From Bacteroidales bacterium (GTDB lineage: Bacteria > Bacteroidota > Bacteroidia > Bacteroidales > Tenuifilaceae), in NCBI GenBank assembly GCA_020636835.1, contig JACJXC010000001.1:1-56725 (forward strand): a DNA stretch of 56,725 nt. Direction: 5' to 3'. Shown here one piece after another: positions 22,725 through 37,700 of this stretch. A model generated the notes under the pieces. It had not been told where the DNA came from. It ran no database searches and was given only the letters and a program-made list of their open reading frames with translations. Within the stretch, counting starts at the first letter, position 1. Every line of letters starts with the position of its first letter. The position numbers and the translations under genes are program-made.

Positions 22725-25700
22725 TTGACTAGAAAAAAACATACCAGCCTGTTGAAATTAGCGGCAATATTTATTGCCGTTTTAATGGCTTATTCAGGAA
22801 TCTGTTCTGAATCTGCTGCACTGCGGTATGACGTTTCTTCTTTTAACAATATTTCATCCAATCATATCTTCCCTTATAAGCATATTAATCAAAACATCAT
22901 ATTACAACTGAATTGTCCTGAGAACATTACTGTCATTTGCGATATTGACAAGTGCAGTGCAGAAATCAGCAACGGCCTCAATGTTGAAGTTGTGAACGGT
23001 AATCCTGCTTCGTTATACTGGAAAATGGAAGGAGCTACTGAAGCTTTATCATCGCAAACCGGAATTAACCAAATAGGAAATTATGTTTTTAATGAAGGGG
23101 TTACTTTTGTTACCTACACTGCCATTGATAATTTAGGAGATATTGTTACCTGTTCGTTTTCTGTGGTTGTTATTGATAAGCAGGCACCGGTAATTTCAGT
23201 CCCTGAAAACATAACAATAGGATGTAATGAAAGGGTTCCATCTCCTTATACCACACTTCAGGCTTTTTATAATGCAGGGGGAAAAGCCACAGATAATTGT
23301 AGTTTAAATCCAGTTACATTTAAACTTGAATCGGAACAAAAAAGTAATCCAACCTGTCCATACACATTGACACGCACATACCAGGTTGCTGACAGGCAGG
23401 GAAATATTGTACAGGCAAAACAATACATTTTAGTTGAAAAAAGAGATGAGCCCATTTTGAGTGGCCAGGAGAAAAGTCAGCTGAACTTAAAGTCGGGAAT
23501 GGCAAACACAATAACTTCAACCGCTATTGGTGGTAACTGGAACAACGGCACTTCCTGGGTTGGAGGGGTTGCGCCGCTTCCCGGCGATGATGTAATAATT
23601 GCAAATGGCGCCACAATTTCATTGACAGGAAATCAGGTTTGTAATGATATTACAATAAACGGAACATTAAATTGCGGAGGAAACACTTTACAGGTTAACG
23701 GAAGCTGGTTAAATAACGGAGCATTTAATGCCGGAACCGGAACCGTTGAATTTGCAGGTACCACAAATGTATCTCTTTCAGGTTCTTCGTCAACAACTTT
23801 TAAAAATTTCAGAATAAACAAAGGCGCGGTTGGAAATATTTTACAAATCAACAAAGACATACAACTAGGTGGCATTATCACTTTTACCTCAGGATTGATG
23901 CAAATTAACAGTGGTGTTACAGCAAGTTGTACATTTAATGCCGGTTTCACAATTGAAAATAACGCAGGTATTTTTATAAACGGTGGAAATTTTACAACAG
24001 GGACATTTTCAGTCAGCAACAACGGACTTTTCAGGATTGACAGCGGCACAGCAACAATTGGCAGCAATTCGGGGAATAGTATTGTTGTTACAAGTAACGG
24101 CACTTTCGATATCAACGGCGGAAACATAAATATTGCCGGAAGGTTGGAAGTTTCTGGCGGAACAGCAGATATTTCAGGTGGAACAATAAACCTTAACGCA
24201 GTTGGGCAGAATAGTTCCTCAACAGGCTCACTTGATTTGAGTTTGTCTTCTGATTTTACAATGAGTGCCGGAACAATTAATTTTTTAAACCCTAACGGAT
24301 CGGGCAATTTTGATGTGATTATGCTAAATGGTTCGGGTGGTTCAAAAACCTTTACCGGTGGAGTATTTAATTTTGGTGACGGTACAACTGATACCTACAA
24401 AATTTCAAGCGCTGTTCCGTTTCCGGCTATTACAAGTACAGCCAACACAAACCTTGAATTTAAACTTTTGCTGACTTCCGCAGGTACTTTTAATTTTCCG
24501 TTGGTGAATAACTCAGGATCTGTAATTCCTGCAACTGTTCAATTCACAGGTGGTGCATTTTCTCCGGGTGCTTTTGTTGAGGTTAAAACCACAGCATCAA
24601 AATACACTGAAAATAAAAGTTCTGTTAACTTCCTAAAACGTTTCTGGACAGTGTCAACAAGCGGAATCAGTAATCCTGTCTATAATTTTACAGCAAGTTA
24701 TTCAAATGGCGATATTTCAGGAACTGAAGCGAAAATCGCAATGGGAGCCTGGTCGGGTAGCAAACCATGGATTAAATATTCAGTTGCAAACGTAGCAACA
24801 AATACTGTGACAGCGAACAGTGTATCTGGAACAAGCCTGTTGTTTGCCGGAATTACAAGCGATCCACCAACTGTTGATATCACGAATGGAGCATCTGTAA
24901 CAATTTGTAGTGGTTCGTCAGTTAATCTTGCTTCAGTAGTTTCAGGAGATCCGGTAATTACATATTCATGGAGTCCGGCAACAGGTTTAAGCGGTACAAA
25001 CATTGGTAATCCGGTTGCTTCTCCGGTAGTCACAACAACTTATACACTTACAGTAACTGATGGAAATGGTTTTACGGCAACAGATAATATTACTGTAAAT
25101 GTAAATCCCATACCGGCCGCAGATGCAATTGGGAATCAAATTGTTTGTAACGGAACGTTAACTGACTTGGTTACTTTCTCCGGAACGGGTACTTCTTATA
25201 GCTGGACTAACAACAACACTGCAATAGGGCTTGCTGCAAACGGAACAGGAAATATTTCAGCTTTTACTGCAACAAATGTTACGTCCAGTCCAATTTTGGG
25301 TACAATTACGGTTACTCCGGTGTACTCGAGTGGTGGTGTTGATTGCACAGGACCAACACAATCATTCACCATAACAGTCAATCCAACTCCAGTAGTGAAT
25401 GACCCGGCAGATCAAACGGTTTGTAACGGAACCTCAACTTCATCTGTTATTTTCTCGGGTACCGGAACGTCATACACCTGGACAAACAGTAATACAGCCA
25501 TCGGGCTTGCTGCTAACGGAACCGGTAATATTCCTTCATTCACCGCTGCTAATAACACGACCAACCCAATTATCAGTACAATTACAGTAACTCCTGTCTA
25601 TTCAAATGGCGGAGTTGATTGTGCTGGAACAGCGCAATCTTTTACAATTACAGTCAATCCTGCTCCAACAGTCAATGACCCTGCTGATCAAACGGTATGC

Positions 25701-28700
25701 AACGGGACTCTAACTGCACTTGTAAATTTTACCGGAACAGCAACATCGTACACATGGACAAACAGCAACACTGCAATCGGACTTGCGGCTAGTGGAACCG
25801 GGAACATTCCGGCTTTTACGGCAACTAACAGCACAGCAAATCCAATTACAGGTACAATTACAGTTACACCTGTTTATTCAAATGGTGGTGCAAATTGTAA
25901 CGGTTCAGCTCAATCATTTACAATCAATGTCACACCTTCCATTTCAGCAAATGCTGTTATCACCGATGTCATTAAATGTTTTGGCGGTACTGCGAATATT
26001 TTGATTTCCGCTTCTGGTGGAACTTCACCATACACTTTTAACTTTCAGGGTAAATCATCAAACCAAACCGGTGTGTTTACAGGAGTAATGGGGAGTGTTG
26101 CCGGAACAAGTTATAACTGGAGTGTAACGGATGCACTCAATTGTGCTGCTGCCAGCGGTACAATTACAGTAACCCAACCTGCTGAACTAACTGCCAGCGC
26201 TGCAGCATCAGCAATCAGCTGCAACGGGTTAACCTCAACGTTTATTATTACTGCAAATGGAGGAACTCCACCAATTTCATATACATTTAACGGTGTTACT
26301 AAAACGGATGGAACTTTTACCGGAATTACCGCTGGAACTTACACCTGGAGTGTAAAAGATGCAAATAATTGTGGCCCGGTAACTGATAATATTACTATTG
26401 CTCAGCCAACTCCAATTACTATAACTTCAGCCAATGTCACTACGCCAATTGCCTGCAGTGGAGGAACCGGAACTGTAACTATTATTGCCAACGGCGGAAC
26501 GGGTACTCTTTCGTACACTTTTAACGGGCAAACCAATACAACCGGTGTTTTTACAGGTGTTTATGCCGGAATTAACCTCTCATACAGCGTTAAAGATGCC
26601 AATGGTTGCGGACCGGTTTTTGGGGCAATAACAGTAACCCAACCCGCAACGATTACTGCTTCAGCTGCAATTACAACAGCAATTACTTGCAACGGTGGCA
26701 CTGCAACAGTAACAATTGCTGCATCCGGTGGAACAGGTGCACTTTCTTATACATTTAACGGGATTACACAGGCATCCAATGTTTTTACAGGAGTTACACC
26801 TGGTAACAATATTCCGTGGAGAGTAAAAGATGCAAACAATTGTGGCCCGGTTTCAGGAACAATCAATGTAACTCAACCTGCAGCTCTCACTGCTTCAGTT
26901 TTAGAAACATCTCCTGTTAGTTGTTTCGGCGGAACTGCAAATATTCAGATTACTGCTGCCGGTGGAACAGGAACAAAAACATATGCATTTCAGGGTCAGC
27001 CCAGCAATCAAACCGGTATCTTTAATGGCATTTCAGGCTCTGTAACTCCCGGTACTTCTTATAACTGGAGCGTTACCGATGCCAATGGTTGTTCAGTTTC
27101 CGGAACCTACAATGTGGTACAACCTTCTCAGATAGTTATCAGTTCAATCGGATCAAACAGTGCTATTTGTCAGGGTGCAACCTTAAACCTGACTTCAGCA
27201 GCAACCGGTGGAACCGGAACTTTGCGTTACAGTTGGACAGGGCCTAACGGTTACACGGCAAACAATGCCCAAAACCCGGGAATTATAAATGCAACGCCAG
27301 CAGCAAGCGGAACTTATACACTTACAGTTACCGACGCAAATAACTGTACCGCAACTGCTACAACTAATGTAACGGTTAATGCAACACCAACCATGACAAA
27401 TCCCGGAAACCAAACAGTTTGCCACAATTCTTCCACTGCAGCAATTAATTTTACCGGGGCAACTTCTTATACCTGGACAAATAATAAAACCAGCATTGGT
27501 CTGGCAGCCAGCGGAGCGGGAAATATTCCTGCATTTACTGCATTAAATACGGGTTCAGCACCTGTAACTGCAACTATTACAGTTGTTCCAACCGAAAACG
27601 GTTGTCCCGGAACACCACAATCCTTTACAATTACAGTGAATCCAATACCAAATGTGATTGCCAATCCTGAATATTCAGTGTATTGTAATGAATCACAAAT
27701 CAGGATTACATTGGGAGGTTCTGTTTCTGGAACAACTTATTCATGGGTTCGAACTATTTTAAGCGGATCAATTGCAAATGGAACACCCGGCAGTGGAACG
27801 GCAACTTCAGAAATTACACAGAATTTAAACGCCGGAGGTGGGGGTGCATTTATTAGATACATTGTAACTCCAACTGCAAATGGTTGCACAGGTGTACCTG
27901 ATACCGCGTATGTTGAGTTTACAAATTTTGATATAAACAGAGTTTTTAGTATTACTGGTACTGCCGATAATGAAACAGTTTGTCCGGGCGTATCAGTTTC
28001 ATACACTTTAAATAGTCAAAACGGAAATTATTATTATACAAGATTTTGGTGGGCATCGGATAATCCGAATATAGGTTTGTCTTCAACCGGCGGACCATTG
28101 AATAACAACAAAACCAATAATGCAAACGTAAGTTCTACGGTTAGTTTTACAGCAACAAATGATACAGATATACCTCAGACTGCCAATATAGTATTTAGTG
28201 CATCAGCTCACGATGATGGATGGGCAAGTACGTTTTTGTGTGATGTGGCTGCAATAACCCGGACTATTACAGTTGCACCTTTCGCAATTACCTGCCCAAC
28301 TGATATAACGGCAAATACAGATGCAAATCAGTGTTATGCAACAATAACAAGACCTGCACCTGCACTGACCTGCGGTACGGGTGCAAATATTACATGGACA
28401 GCTCCGGGGGCTACACCTGCATCAGGAAATAATGGTTTAACAAATGTCCGGTTCCCTAAAGGAGTGACAACTGTAACGTACCGCGCACAAAAGTCGCCAA
28501 CAAATTACAGAGAATGCTCTTTTACAGCAACCGTAACCGATAATCAACCACCTGTCTTTAGTAATTGTCCTCCGGCAACAACAACATTGCCAATGGATCC
28601 GGGACAATGCGGTGCATCTTTTACTTTCAACCCAACAGCAACCGATAATTGCGATAATCCGGTTACGCTTGTTCGCACTGATGGTTCAGGCCTAAACAGC

Positions 28701-31700
28701 GGTGATATTTTCCCTGCCGGCACAACTATCATTAGTTATCTTGCAACCGATGTAACAGGAAATACTTCAACTTGTGGTTTTAGTGTTACTGTGCAACCCG
28801 ATAATCAGCCACCAGTTATTACCTGTGTTGCGAATCAGGCAGAATGTGCACCGGCAGGCAGTGGCTATACAATGCTCGGAACGGCCTGGGATGCAACAGT
28901 TACAGAAAACTGTCCGGGGATAGTTTCAAAAACCTATACATTATCAGGTGCAACCAGCGGAACAGGAAATTCACTAAATAATGTAGAGTTTAATGTTGGA
29001 ACAACTAATGTAACCTGGACAGCCAAAGACGCCAATAATATTACTTCAAGCTGTAATTTCGAAGTGGTTATTACACAATCTCCAGAGGTTACAACAAGTC
29101 CGCTAAGCCAATCGGTTTGTTTGAATGGTTCGGTTACATTAACTGTTGTAGCAACCGGAACACCGGCGCCAGCTTTGCAGTGGAGAAAAGATGGTGTTAA
29201 TATTCCCGGTGCAACAAGTGCTTCATTGACATTAAATTCAATTGTTGCAGGCGATGCAGGGAATTATGATGTTGAAGTTTCGAACAGTTGCGGCGCAGCA
29301 ATTTCTGCACCAGCAGTTTTAACCGTAACTTCCTTGCCAATTATTACCCAACAACCTGCATCACAATCTGATTGCCGGGGCGAAACTGTTTTGTTTGTTA
29401 CAACAGTTGTTGGCGGTAGTGGAAACTATACCTATTACTGGGAAAGCAAAAGACCTGCTGATGCTAATTTCGTAGATGCAACACACAGCAATAACTGGGT
29501 AACTTTCCCAAATGACGGAGAAATGTTGGTGCCGAATCTTGGCAATGCCAGAAGTCCCGATCAAACCCAATACAGGGTAACTGTTACCGATGATTGCGGA
29601 AACAGTGTAACTTCAGATATAGCAACAGTAAGCGTAAACCGGATTACAAATGTTGATTTGGTTCTTGCTGACATTTGCCAGGGCTTTGGCACTTCGTTTA
29701 CAGTTACAACTTCAGGTTCAACACCAATAGTTTACCAGTGGAGGAGACGCAACACCCTTGGAAACTGGGTTAATGTAAACGACGGCGGTGCATATTCCGG
29801 GGCAACAACAGCAACTTTGACAATTAGCAACGCAACAACTGCCGAAAGCGGAGAATATTCTGCACGTGCACAATTCAATATTACTGTTCCGAACAACAAC
29901 AGTGCAACTACCTGCTGGGAAAATGATTATACTTTAGTGGGTACTCTAACTGTTGACGAAGGTCCGGCAATTGTTGCAACTCCCGCAAGTCAAACCGTGT
30001 GTCCTGGCCAGGCAATTACAGAAATAGTACTTACAAATGCCAATGGCACAACGGGGACAACCTACGAATGGACACGCGATAACACAACAATTTTGACCGG
30101 AATGCCTGTAAGCGGAACCGGTGCAACAATTAACGGGACTTTAACAAGTTTGGATCCGACTAACATGCAAAGTACTGTTTTCACTATAAAAGCTACTGCA
30201 AATGGTTGTGTATCTGAAAGTCAGGTGACAATAACTGTGGGGGATGACGAAGCTCCAACAACGGCAAGTTGTCCATCGGATATTCCGGTGAATGCCCAGG
30301 CTGGTATTTGCGGGGCAGTAGTTAATTACACAGCACCAACTTTCGATGATAATTGCGATGGAAACGGATTAACCGGAACTCTTGTTAGTGGTTTTGCTTC
30401 AGGTGAAACTTTTCCGGTTGGAACCACAACAGTAACTTATGAATACACTGATGCTGCCGGGAACACACCTGCAACTTGTTCTTTTGACGTAACTGTATCT
30501 GATAACATTGATCCGACTGCCGTTTGTAAGAATATCACAGTTCAATTAGATGCCACTGGCAACGTTTCCATTACAACTGCTGATATAAATAACGGTTCAG
30601 CTGACAATTGCGGAGCACCGATATTAAGCCTTGATATTACTTCCTTCAATTGTACCAATCTCGGGCCAAATACAGTTGTTCTTATAGCAACGGACAATGT
30701 TGGGAATTCCGCAACATGTTCTGCAACCGTAACTGTAGCAGACGATAATAATCCGGTGGCAATTTCAGCGACTGTTTCACAACAGGATATTTTATGTTTG
30801 GATGACCTTACAACAGTTAATATTGCTGCAACCGGTGGTGTGGGAACACTTGACTATACACTGGGTGCTACAACAAATGCTACTGGAGTATTTAGCGTTC
30901 CGGCGGGTTACAGTTATGCATGGAGTGTATCAAATTCGCTGGGTTGCGGAACAACTTCAGGTAACTTTTTTGTTGAAGTTCGACCAGATGCAGGTATTCC
31001 TGTATTTACTGCCGGATCAAATTTACTTTGTCAGGATGCGGCAAATGAAATATATACAGCAACTGCGTCAAACAGTAATTCAATCAGCTATTCGGTATTA
31101 CCGGCAGCGGCAGGTTCAATCAATTCAGCAAGCGGAGAGATGGACTGGAATGCTGCTTTTAGCGGTACGGCAACAATTAGGGCAACAGCAACAGGATTTT
31201 GCAATACAACAGCAGAAGATTTTATTGTTGACATTACCCCAACCGTTGGCACGCCAACAGCCATTACAGTTTCTGCAGGAACTGAACCAACCTGCCAGCT
31301 AACAAATGGAACCACAACCACAACTTATGCAACAACTGCAGCAAGCAGTACAGGTTTTAACTGGAGTATCAGCAATCCGGCAGCCGGATCGATTGATCCA
31401 ACTTCGGGAGTTATGACCTGGGCTGATGGTTTTACAGGAAATGTTGATATACAGGTAACTGCCAACGGATGCAATGGTCCATCTGCACAAATCGCACGCA
31501 CCGTTGATATTGCACCCTCTGTTGGAACTCCAACTGAACCTGATCCTTCGGATGCAACAATTTGCCAGGGCAGCAGCCCGACAACCTACACTACTATGGC
31601 TTCTGATGCCACAAGTTATAACTGGACTGTAACAGGTGCAGGCAATACAATTTCCGGAAGCGGAACAACCGGGACAGTAACATGGAACCCAACATTCTCA

Positions 31701-34700
31701 GGAATTGCAACAATAAGTGTAACTGCCGAGGGTTGTAACGGGCCATCAGCAGCAGCTTCAACAACTGTTACAGTTCTTCCAACACCTGACGCTTCAATCA
31801 GCGGAAACAATTCAGTTTGCCAGAATACTGCTTATCCAAATGTGGTTTTCACAAATCCTCAGTCTTTGCCGGTTACTGTAACCTATAAAATTGGAGTTGG
31901 AGCCAGTCAGACTATCGATATTGAGGCTAATTCCACAGCTTCAGTACAAGTACCTACAGAAGCAGTTGGTAACTTCGTTTACAATTTAGTTAGTGTTGAA
32001 TATCAGGATGCTCTGGGTTGCAGCGCAAATATTTCAGGAAGTGTTACAGTTACAATCAGGCCTGAAGCACCGGTTGCACCGCTTGCAATTTCCGGAAGCA
32101 ATTATGTTATTCCGGCTACATCTGAAACCTATTCCATCGCTGCAGTTGCGAATGCTGCAAGTTACGAATGGTTTGTACCAGCAGGCTGGTCAATTACGTC
32201 AGGTCAGGGTACAACATCGGTAACTGTTACCACGGGTATAGCAGGAGAGAGTGGTGATATTAGAGTAATTGCAAAAAACGATTGTGGCGACAGTCCTGAA
32301 ACTAAACTTTTTGTTGATATTAACCCAAATCTTACCATTGTTGCACAGCCGGTAAGTCAATCAGATTGTTATAATAATACTGTACTTTTTAGTGTTTCAA
32401 TTTCAGGTGGGGCCGCACCAATTGTTTACACCTGGCAACGGAAAAAACCTGCTGATGCCGGATTTACTGATATTGTTGGAGATGCTGATATAACTTATCC
32501 TTCTGCAGGTTCAATGCTTGTTGCCAATATTGGCAGTACTTCAAATCCTGACGGAACACAATACAGGGTAAGAATAACCGATGACGGTGGATCTGACCAG
32601 ACTTCAAATTCTGTAACACTTACAGTTAATGAGGTTTTAACCATGTCTCCGGTGGATGTTACTACCGAAATTTGTGAGGGCGAAAATGCTGCATTCAGTG
32701 CAACAACTGGCGGTGAAACACCCATTTCAATGAGGTGGGAAAAAGATGGAGTACCTGTAACCGACGATGCTGTTATTTCAGGCTCGGCTACCACAAACAT
32801 TTCTTTTACCGATGCGAGGCCTTCTGATGCCGGCGAGTATCGGCTGACTGTAACTTTCCCGATGAGCCAACCCAACAATAATCCGGGGAATCCCAATAAT
32901 TGTGTCGTTACAAGCGTCATTTACCGCACACTTGTTGTTAATCCACTACCTGTATTAAATGGCCCGGCAGAAGTTTGCACCGGACAAACCATAAACTGGA
33001 CTCCAAATACAGGCGGAACCTGGACAAGCAGTGACCCGTCAATTGCAACAATTGACAACAACGGACTTGTAACTGGTATCTCACAAGGTACTGTTACTGT
33101 TACTTTTAACGAAACTGCTACAGGCTGTAGTTCAACGTCAGCTCCGGTAACTGTTCGCCCTCTGCCAACCGGAGAGATTGCTGGATTAACCGGAATATGT
33201 GAATCCGAATCAGCATCTTTTACAGTGACATTAACAGGTACCTCACCCTGGAACTTTACTTACACCGACGGAACAACACCAGTTTCAGTAACAGGTATTA
33301 CAAGTTCACCATATACAGTAAACGTTACTCCGGCAGCAAGCACTACTTATACATTAAGCGCCGTTTCCGATGCCTATTGCGATGCAACCTCATTAACAGG
33401 AAGTGCCGTGATAACAGTTCATCCGTTACCTACTGCAGAAATCTCAGGAAATACAACCATTTGCGTTGGAACAACAGCCAACCTCTCGGTAACGCTTACG
33501 GGGTCACAGCCCTGGAGCATTGAATATACCGATGGGGTAACACCTGTAACTGTTACGGGCATTACTTCAAGTCCTTACCTGCTTGCTGTCACACCGGGTA
33601 CAACAACTTCATACTCGTTGACAGCTGTTTCAGATGTAAATTGTACCGGAACTTCATTTACCGGAACGGCAACAGTTACGGTTGACCAGTTACCAACAGC
33701 AACTGCCGGGGGAACTGCAAATATCTGTGTTAACGGAACAGCAACAGTTAGCGGCGCAACTGCTGAATTTGGAAATATCTTATGGACCCACAACGGTACA
33801 GGATCAATTTCAGATGCTGCTACACTTACTCCTACTTATACAGCAGCTGCTACTGACGCCGGTAAAACAGTTACTTTACTAATGACGGTTAGCAGCAACA
33901 ATACCTGTTCTTCAGCAACGCCTGCAACTGCAACATTTACTGTAAATGTTGATCCGCTGCCAGTTGCTACTGCGGGAGGAAGTCAAACGGTTTGTACAAA
34001 CGAAACGGTTACTGTTAGCGGAGCAAGTGCTGAAAACGGCACAATATCGTGGGCTCACTCTGGTTCAGGAACATTAACCGGTGAAACGACTTTAACTCCC
34101 GCTTATACAGCAGGCTCAATGGATGCAGGGACAAATGTAACACTGACAATGACTGTAACCAGTGATAACGCCTGTTCACCACAAACTGCCACAGCAATTT
34201 ATACTGTGAATGTGTTACCTGAAGCACAGGTCAATCAACCGGCTGATCAGGAATTATGCAAAGGCACATCAACAAATATGATCTCTTTCAGTACAAGCAA
34301 CACAACTGGTACCACCACCTATTCCTGGACAAACAGTGAGCCTTCAATTGGCTTGGCTGCAAGCGGAAGCGGGAATATTATTGCTCCTTTTACCGCAACC
34401 AATACCGGGACTGAGCCATTGGTTGCAACTATTGCTGTAACACCTCATTTAACATCAGGTGGTATTACTTGTGACGGCCCGGCTAAAACTTTTACAATTA
34501 CTGTAAATCCTGAGCCACATGCAACAGCGCCAATCGGACTTACCTTTTGTAATGGCATATTATCAGACCCCTATGCTTTAACCGGTACGCCAACAGGTGT
34601 TTTGTTTGATATTTCAGGAGGTGCTTCAATAGGTTTGGCCAATGTAAACGGAGTTTCTGAAATACCTGCTTTTACACCAACAAATGCCGGAACAGCCACC

Positions 34701-37700
34701 TTAACAATTATTCCGAAATTTAACGGCTGCACAGGTTTGCCGGTTTCGTTCAATGTTACAGTAAGACCTACTCCGGTTGTAACTATGTCAGGTGGAGGAA
34801 CCGTTTGTGAGAAATCTGCTCAGCCAAGCATTATGATTTCGAACCCAATGAATCTGGCGGTAGTTGTTACTTACAGCATTAACGGAACAAACAATACAGT
34901 CAGTATTCCCGACAGATCGAATGTTTCAATTCTTGTTCCTACAATTACCGCAGGTACATTCATTTATGATTTGGAAAGTGTTCAATATCTTGATTCAAAC
35001 CCACCTACCTGTCCGAATAGTTCAATTACCGGAACTGCAACGGTAAATGTAATCGCATTGCCTGTTCCTGTTATTACAGGGCCTACAAATATATGTGCTG
35101 AAACAACAGGAAATGTATATAGCACCGAAGCAGGAATGTCAAATTATACATGGGTTGTATCAGCCGCAGGTACTGTTACTGCCGGAGGAACCCCAACCGA
35201 TAATACAGTTACAGTTACATGGAATACAGGTGGTTCACACAATATTAGTGTTCGTTATAATAATACAAACAATTGTGCCGCTTCTTCTCCTACAATTTTC
35301 CCGGTGAATGTTTATGCATTGCCAATACCAACAATTACAGGTTCTACCAGCGCATGTTTAAACTCATCAAAAGTGTACTCCACTCAACCGGGAATGACAA
35401 ATTATCAATGGAACGTTTCGGGTGGCGGAACAGTCACATCAGGCGGAGGAACCGGTGATAATACTGTGACTGTAACATGGAATACAATTGGTGCACAAAC
35501 GGTTAGCGTGAATTACACAAGTGCTGATGGTTGCGATGCACCTGCTGAAACAGTAAAAAATATTACAGTTAACCCGCTGCCAAACCCAACTATTACCGGA
35601 CCAAATACAGTTTGTGCCGGAACAAGCGGAAATGTTTATTCTACTGAACCCGGCATGTCAACCTATGTATGGACTGTTTCTGCCGGAGGAACAATCACAT
35701 CAGGCGGTTCTTCCAACAGCGCAACTGCAACTATTCGCTGGAACACCGATGGGCCGCAAACGGTAAGTGTAAGCTATCTTAACCCAACTACAGGTTGTAC
35801 GCCGCCGTCAGCAACGGTTTACAATGTAAATGTTGACCCGATGCCGGTTCCAGCAATTACCGGCCCAAACAGTGTTTGTGTTGGCTCTACAGGAAATGTT
35901 TATACAACCGAAGCAGGTATGAGTAATTATGTATGGACAATTTCTGCTGGTGGAACGATTAGTGCCGGAGGTAATACAGGGGATGCATCGGTTACAGTAA
36001 CATGGACTACCGCAGGAGCAAAAACAGTTAAAGTAAATTATCGAAATGCAAACGGATGTTCTGCAACAACTGCAACTACGCACAATGTGACGGTAAATGC
36101 ACTGCCAAATCCGGTAATTGCAGGTTTAAATCAGGCTTGTCTTGGTTCCACAATTACCTATTCAACTCTGGCCGGAATGTCCAATTACATCTGGACTGTT
36201 CCTGCAGAAGGTACTGTTATTTCAGGAGGTTCAACTGGCGATAACCAGGTTAAGGTTAGCTGGAATACAACAGGCAATCATACAATTAGCCTAAATTATA
36301 CCAATACAAGTGGTTGCAGTGCAGTTGCTCCTGCAAATTATGCAGTTACAGTTTTTGCGTTGCCAACCCCAACCATAAACGGACCAGCTGATGCATGTAA
36401 AGGAGGAGCTGCAACTGTATATACCACCGAACCCGGAATGACAGGATACATTTGGTCGATAAATGGCGGAAACATTACAGCCGGTGGTTCAGCAAATGAT
36501 AATACTGCAACTGTTGTTTGGAACACAGTTGGGACGCAAACAATCAGCGTAAATTATTACAATGCGAATAGCTGTGCTGCTGCTGCTCCATTTGTTTATC
36601 CGGTAAATGTGCTTGCTCCTGCACCACCAACATGTCCTGCCAACAGCACAGTTTGTAGTGATGATGCTGCATTTGTTCTGTCAGGCGGAACTCCTGCCGG
36701 TGGTGTATATTCAGGGCCGGGAGTAACGTTAAGCGGAGGAAATTATATTTTTAATCCTGCAACTGCTGGCCCCGGTGTACATACTATCGCTTATACAATG
36801 CCTAATATCTGTGCTGATCAGTGTACTTTCACAATTACAGTTAACGAAACACCTGTCGGGTCGGCATCACCGAAAACCGTTTGCAGTGGTTATCCTACAG
36901 ATCTTGTTTTGAATTCAACAGTACCTGGCACTACTTTCACCTGGACGGCTGTCGTGGTTTCAGGTTCGGCCAGTGGTTTTACCAACTGCAGCGGCTCATG
37001 CGGCAATATGATTACCGATACGCTGAAAAACAACCAAATTATTGCGCCTGGTGCAAGCGGCACCAACGCAGTGGTCCGCTACACGGTTAATGCAACAAAA
37101 GACGGTTGCAGCAGCATATTCACAGTGAACGTAACAGTCAGGCCACAAATCCTGACCTACAACCTCACATGGAACTCCAATTTTGTGGAAGATTTCATAG
37201 AGGTTTGTACCGGTGCAGAGGCATTAAGCGACAACGACATCGAAATTTTGAACCCAGTCAACGGAAGTATGGTCGGCCCCTCGCAAATCCCTGCTTCATG
37301 GAATCCTACTTTCCTGTATGGGCCGTCGCCTTACGGGCCATGGACAGATGCCCCCGGCAACTGGCGTGGTGGTTCATATTACGAATGGATAGTCGATTTT
37401 GCCGTGAACAGCCGCCTAGGTTATCACTATTTTATCCTAAGGGTTACCGACCCGGTTACCGGCTGCGACAAGTACAGCAATATCGCTATCCTGAACGTAG
37501 TTTCGTCGTTTACGGTGGAAGCCGGCGATCCTGCATTCGTTTGTGGCGGCTCTACAATACCATTGACTGGCTCTTATGTTGGCGGGATATCATCGCCACA
37601 GGCAAGTTGGTCTATTACCAGTTTGAATCCGGCAAACGGGGCGAACAATGGCAGTTTAAGTTCAACTGCAAGGACTTCAAACCCGGCCGGTGTAACTTAC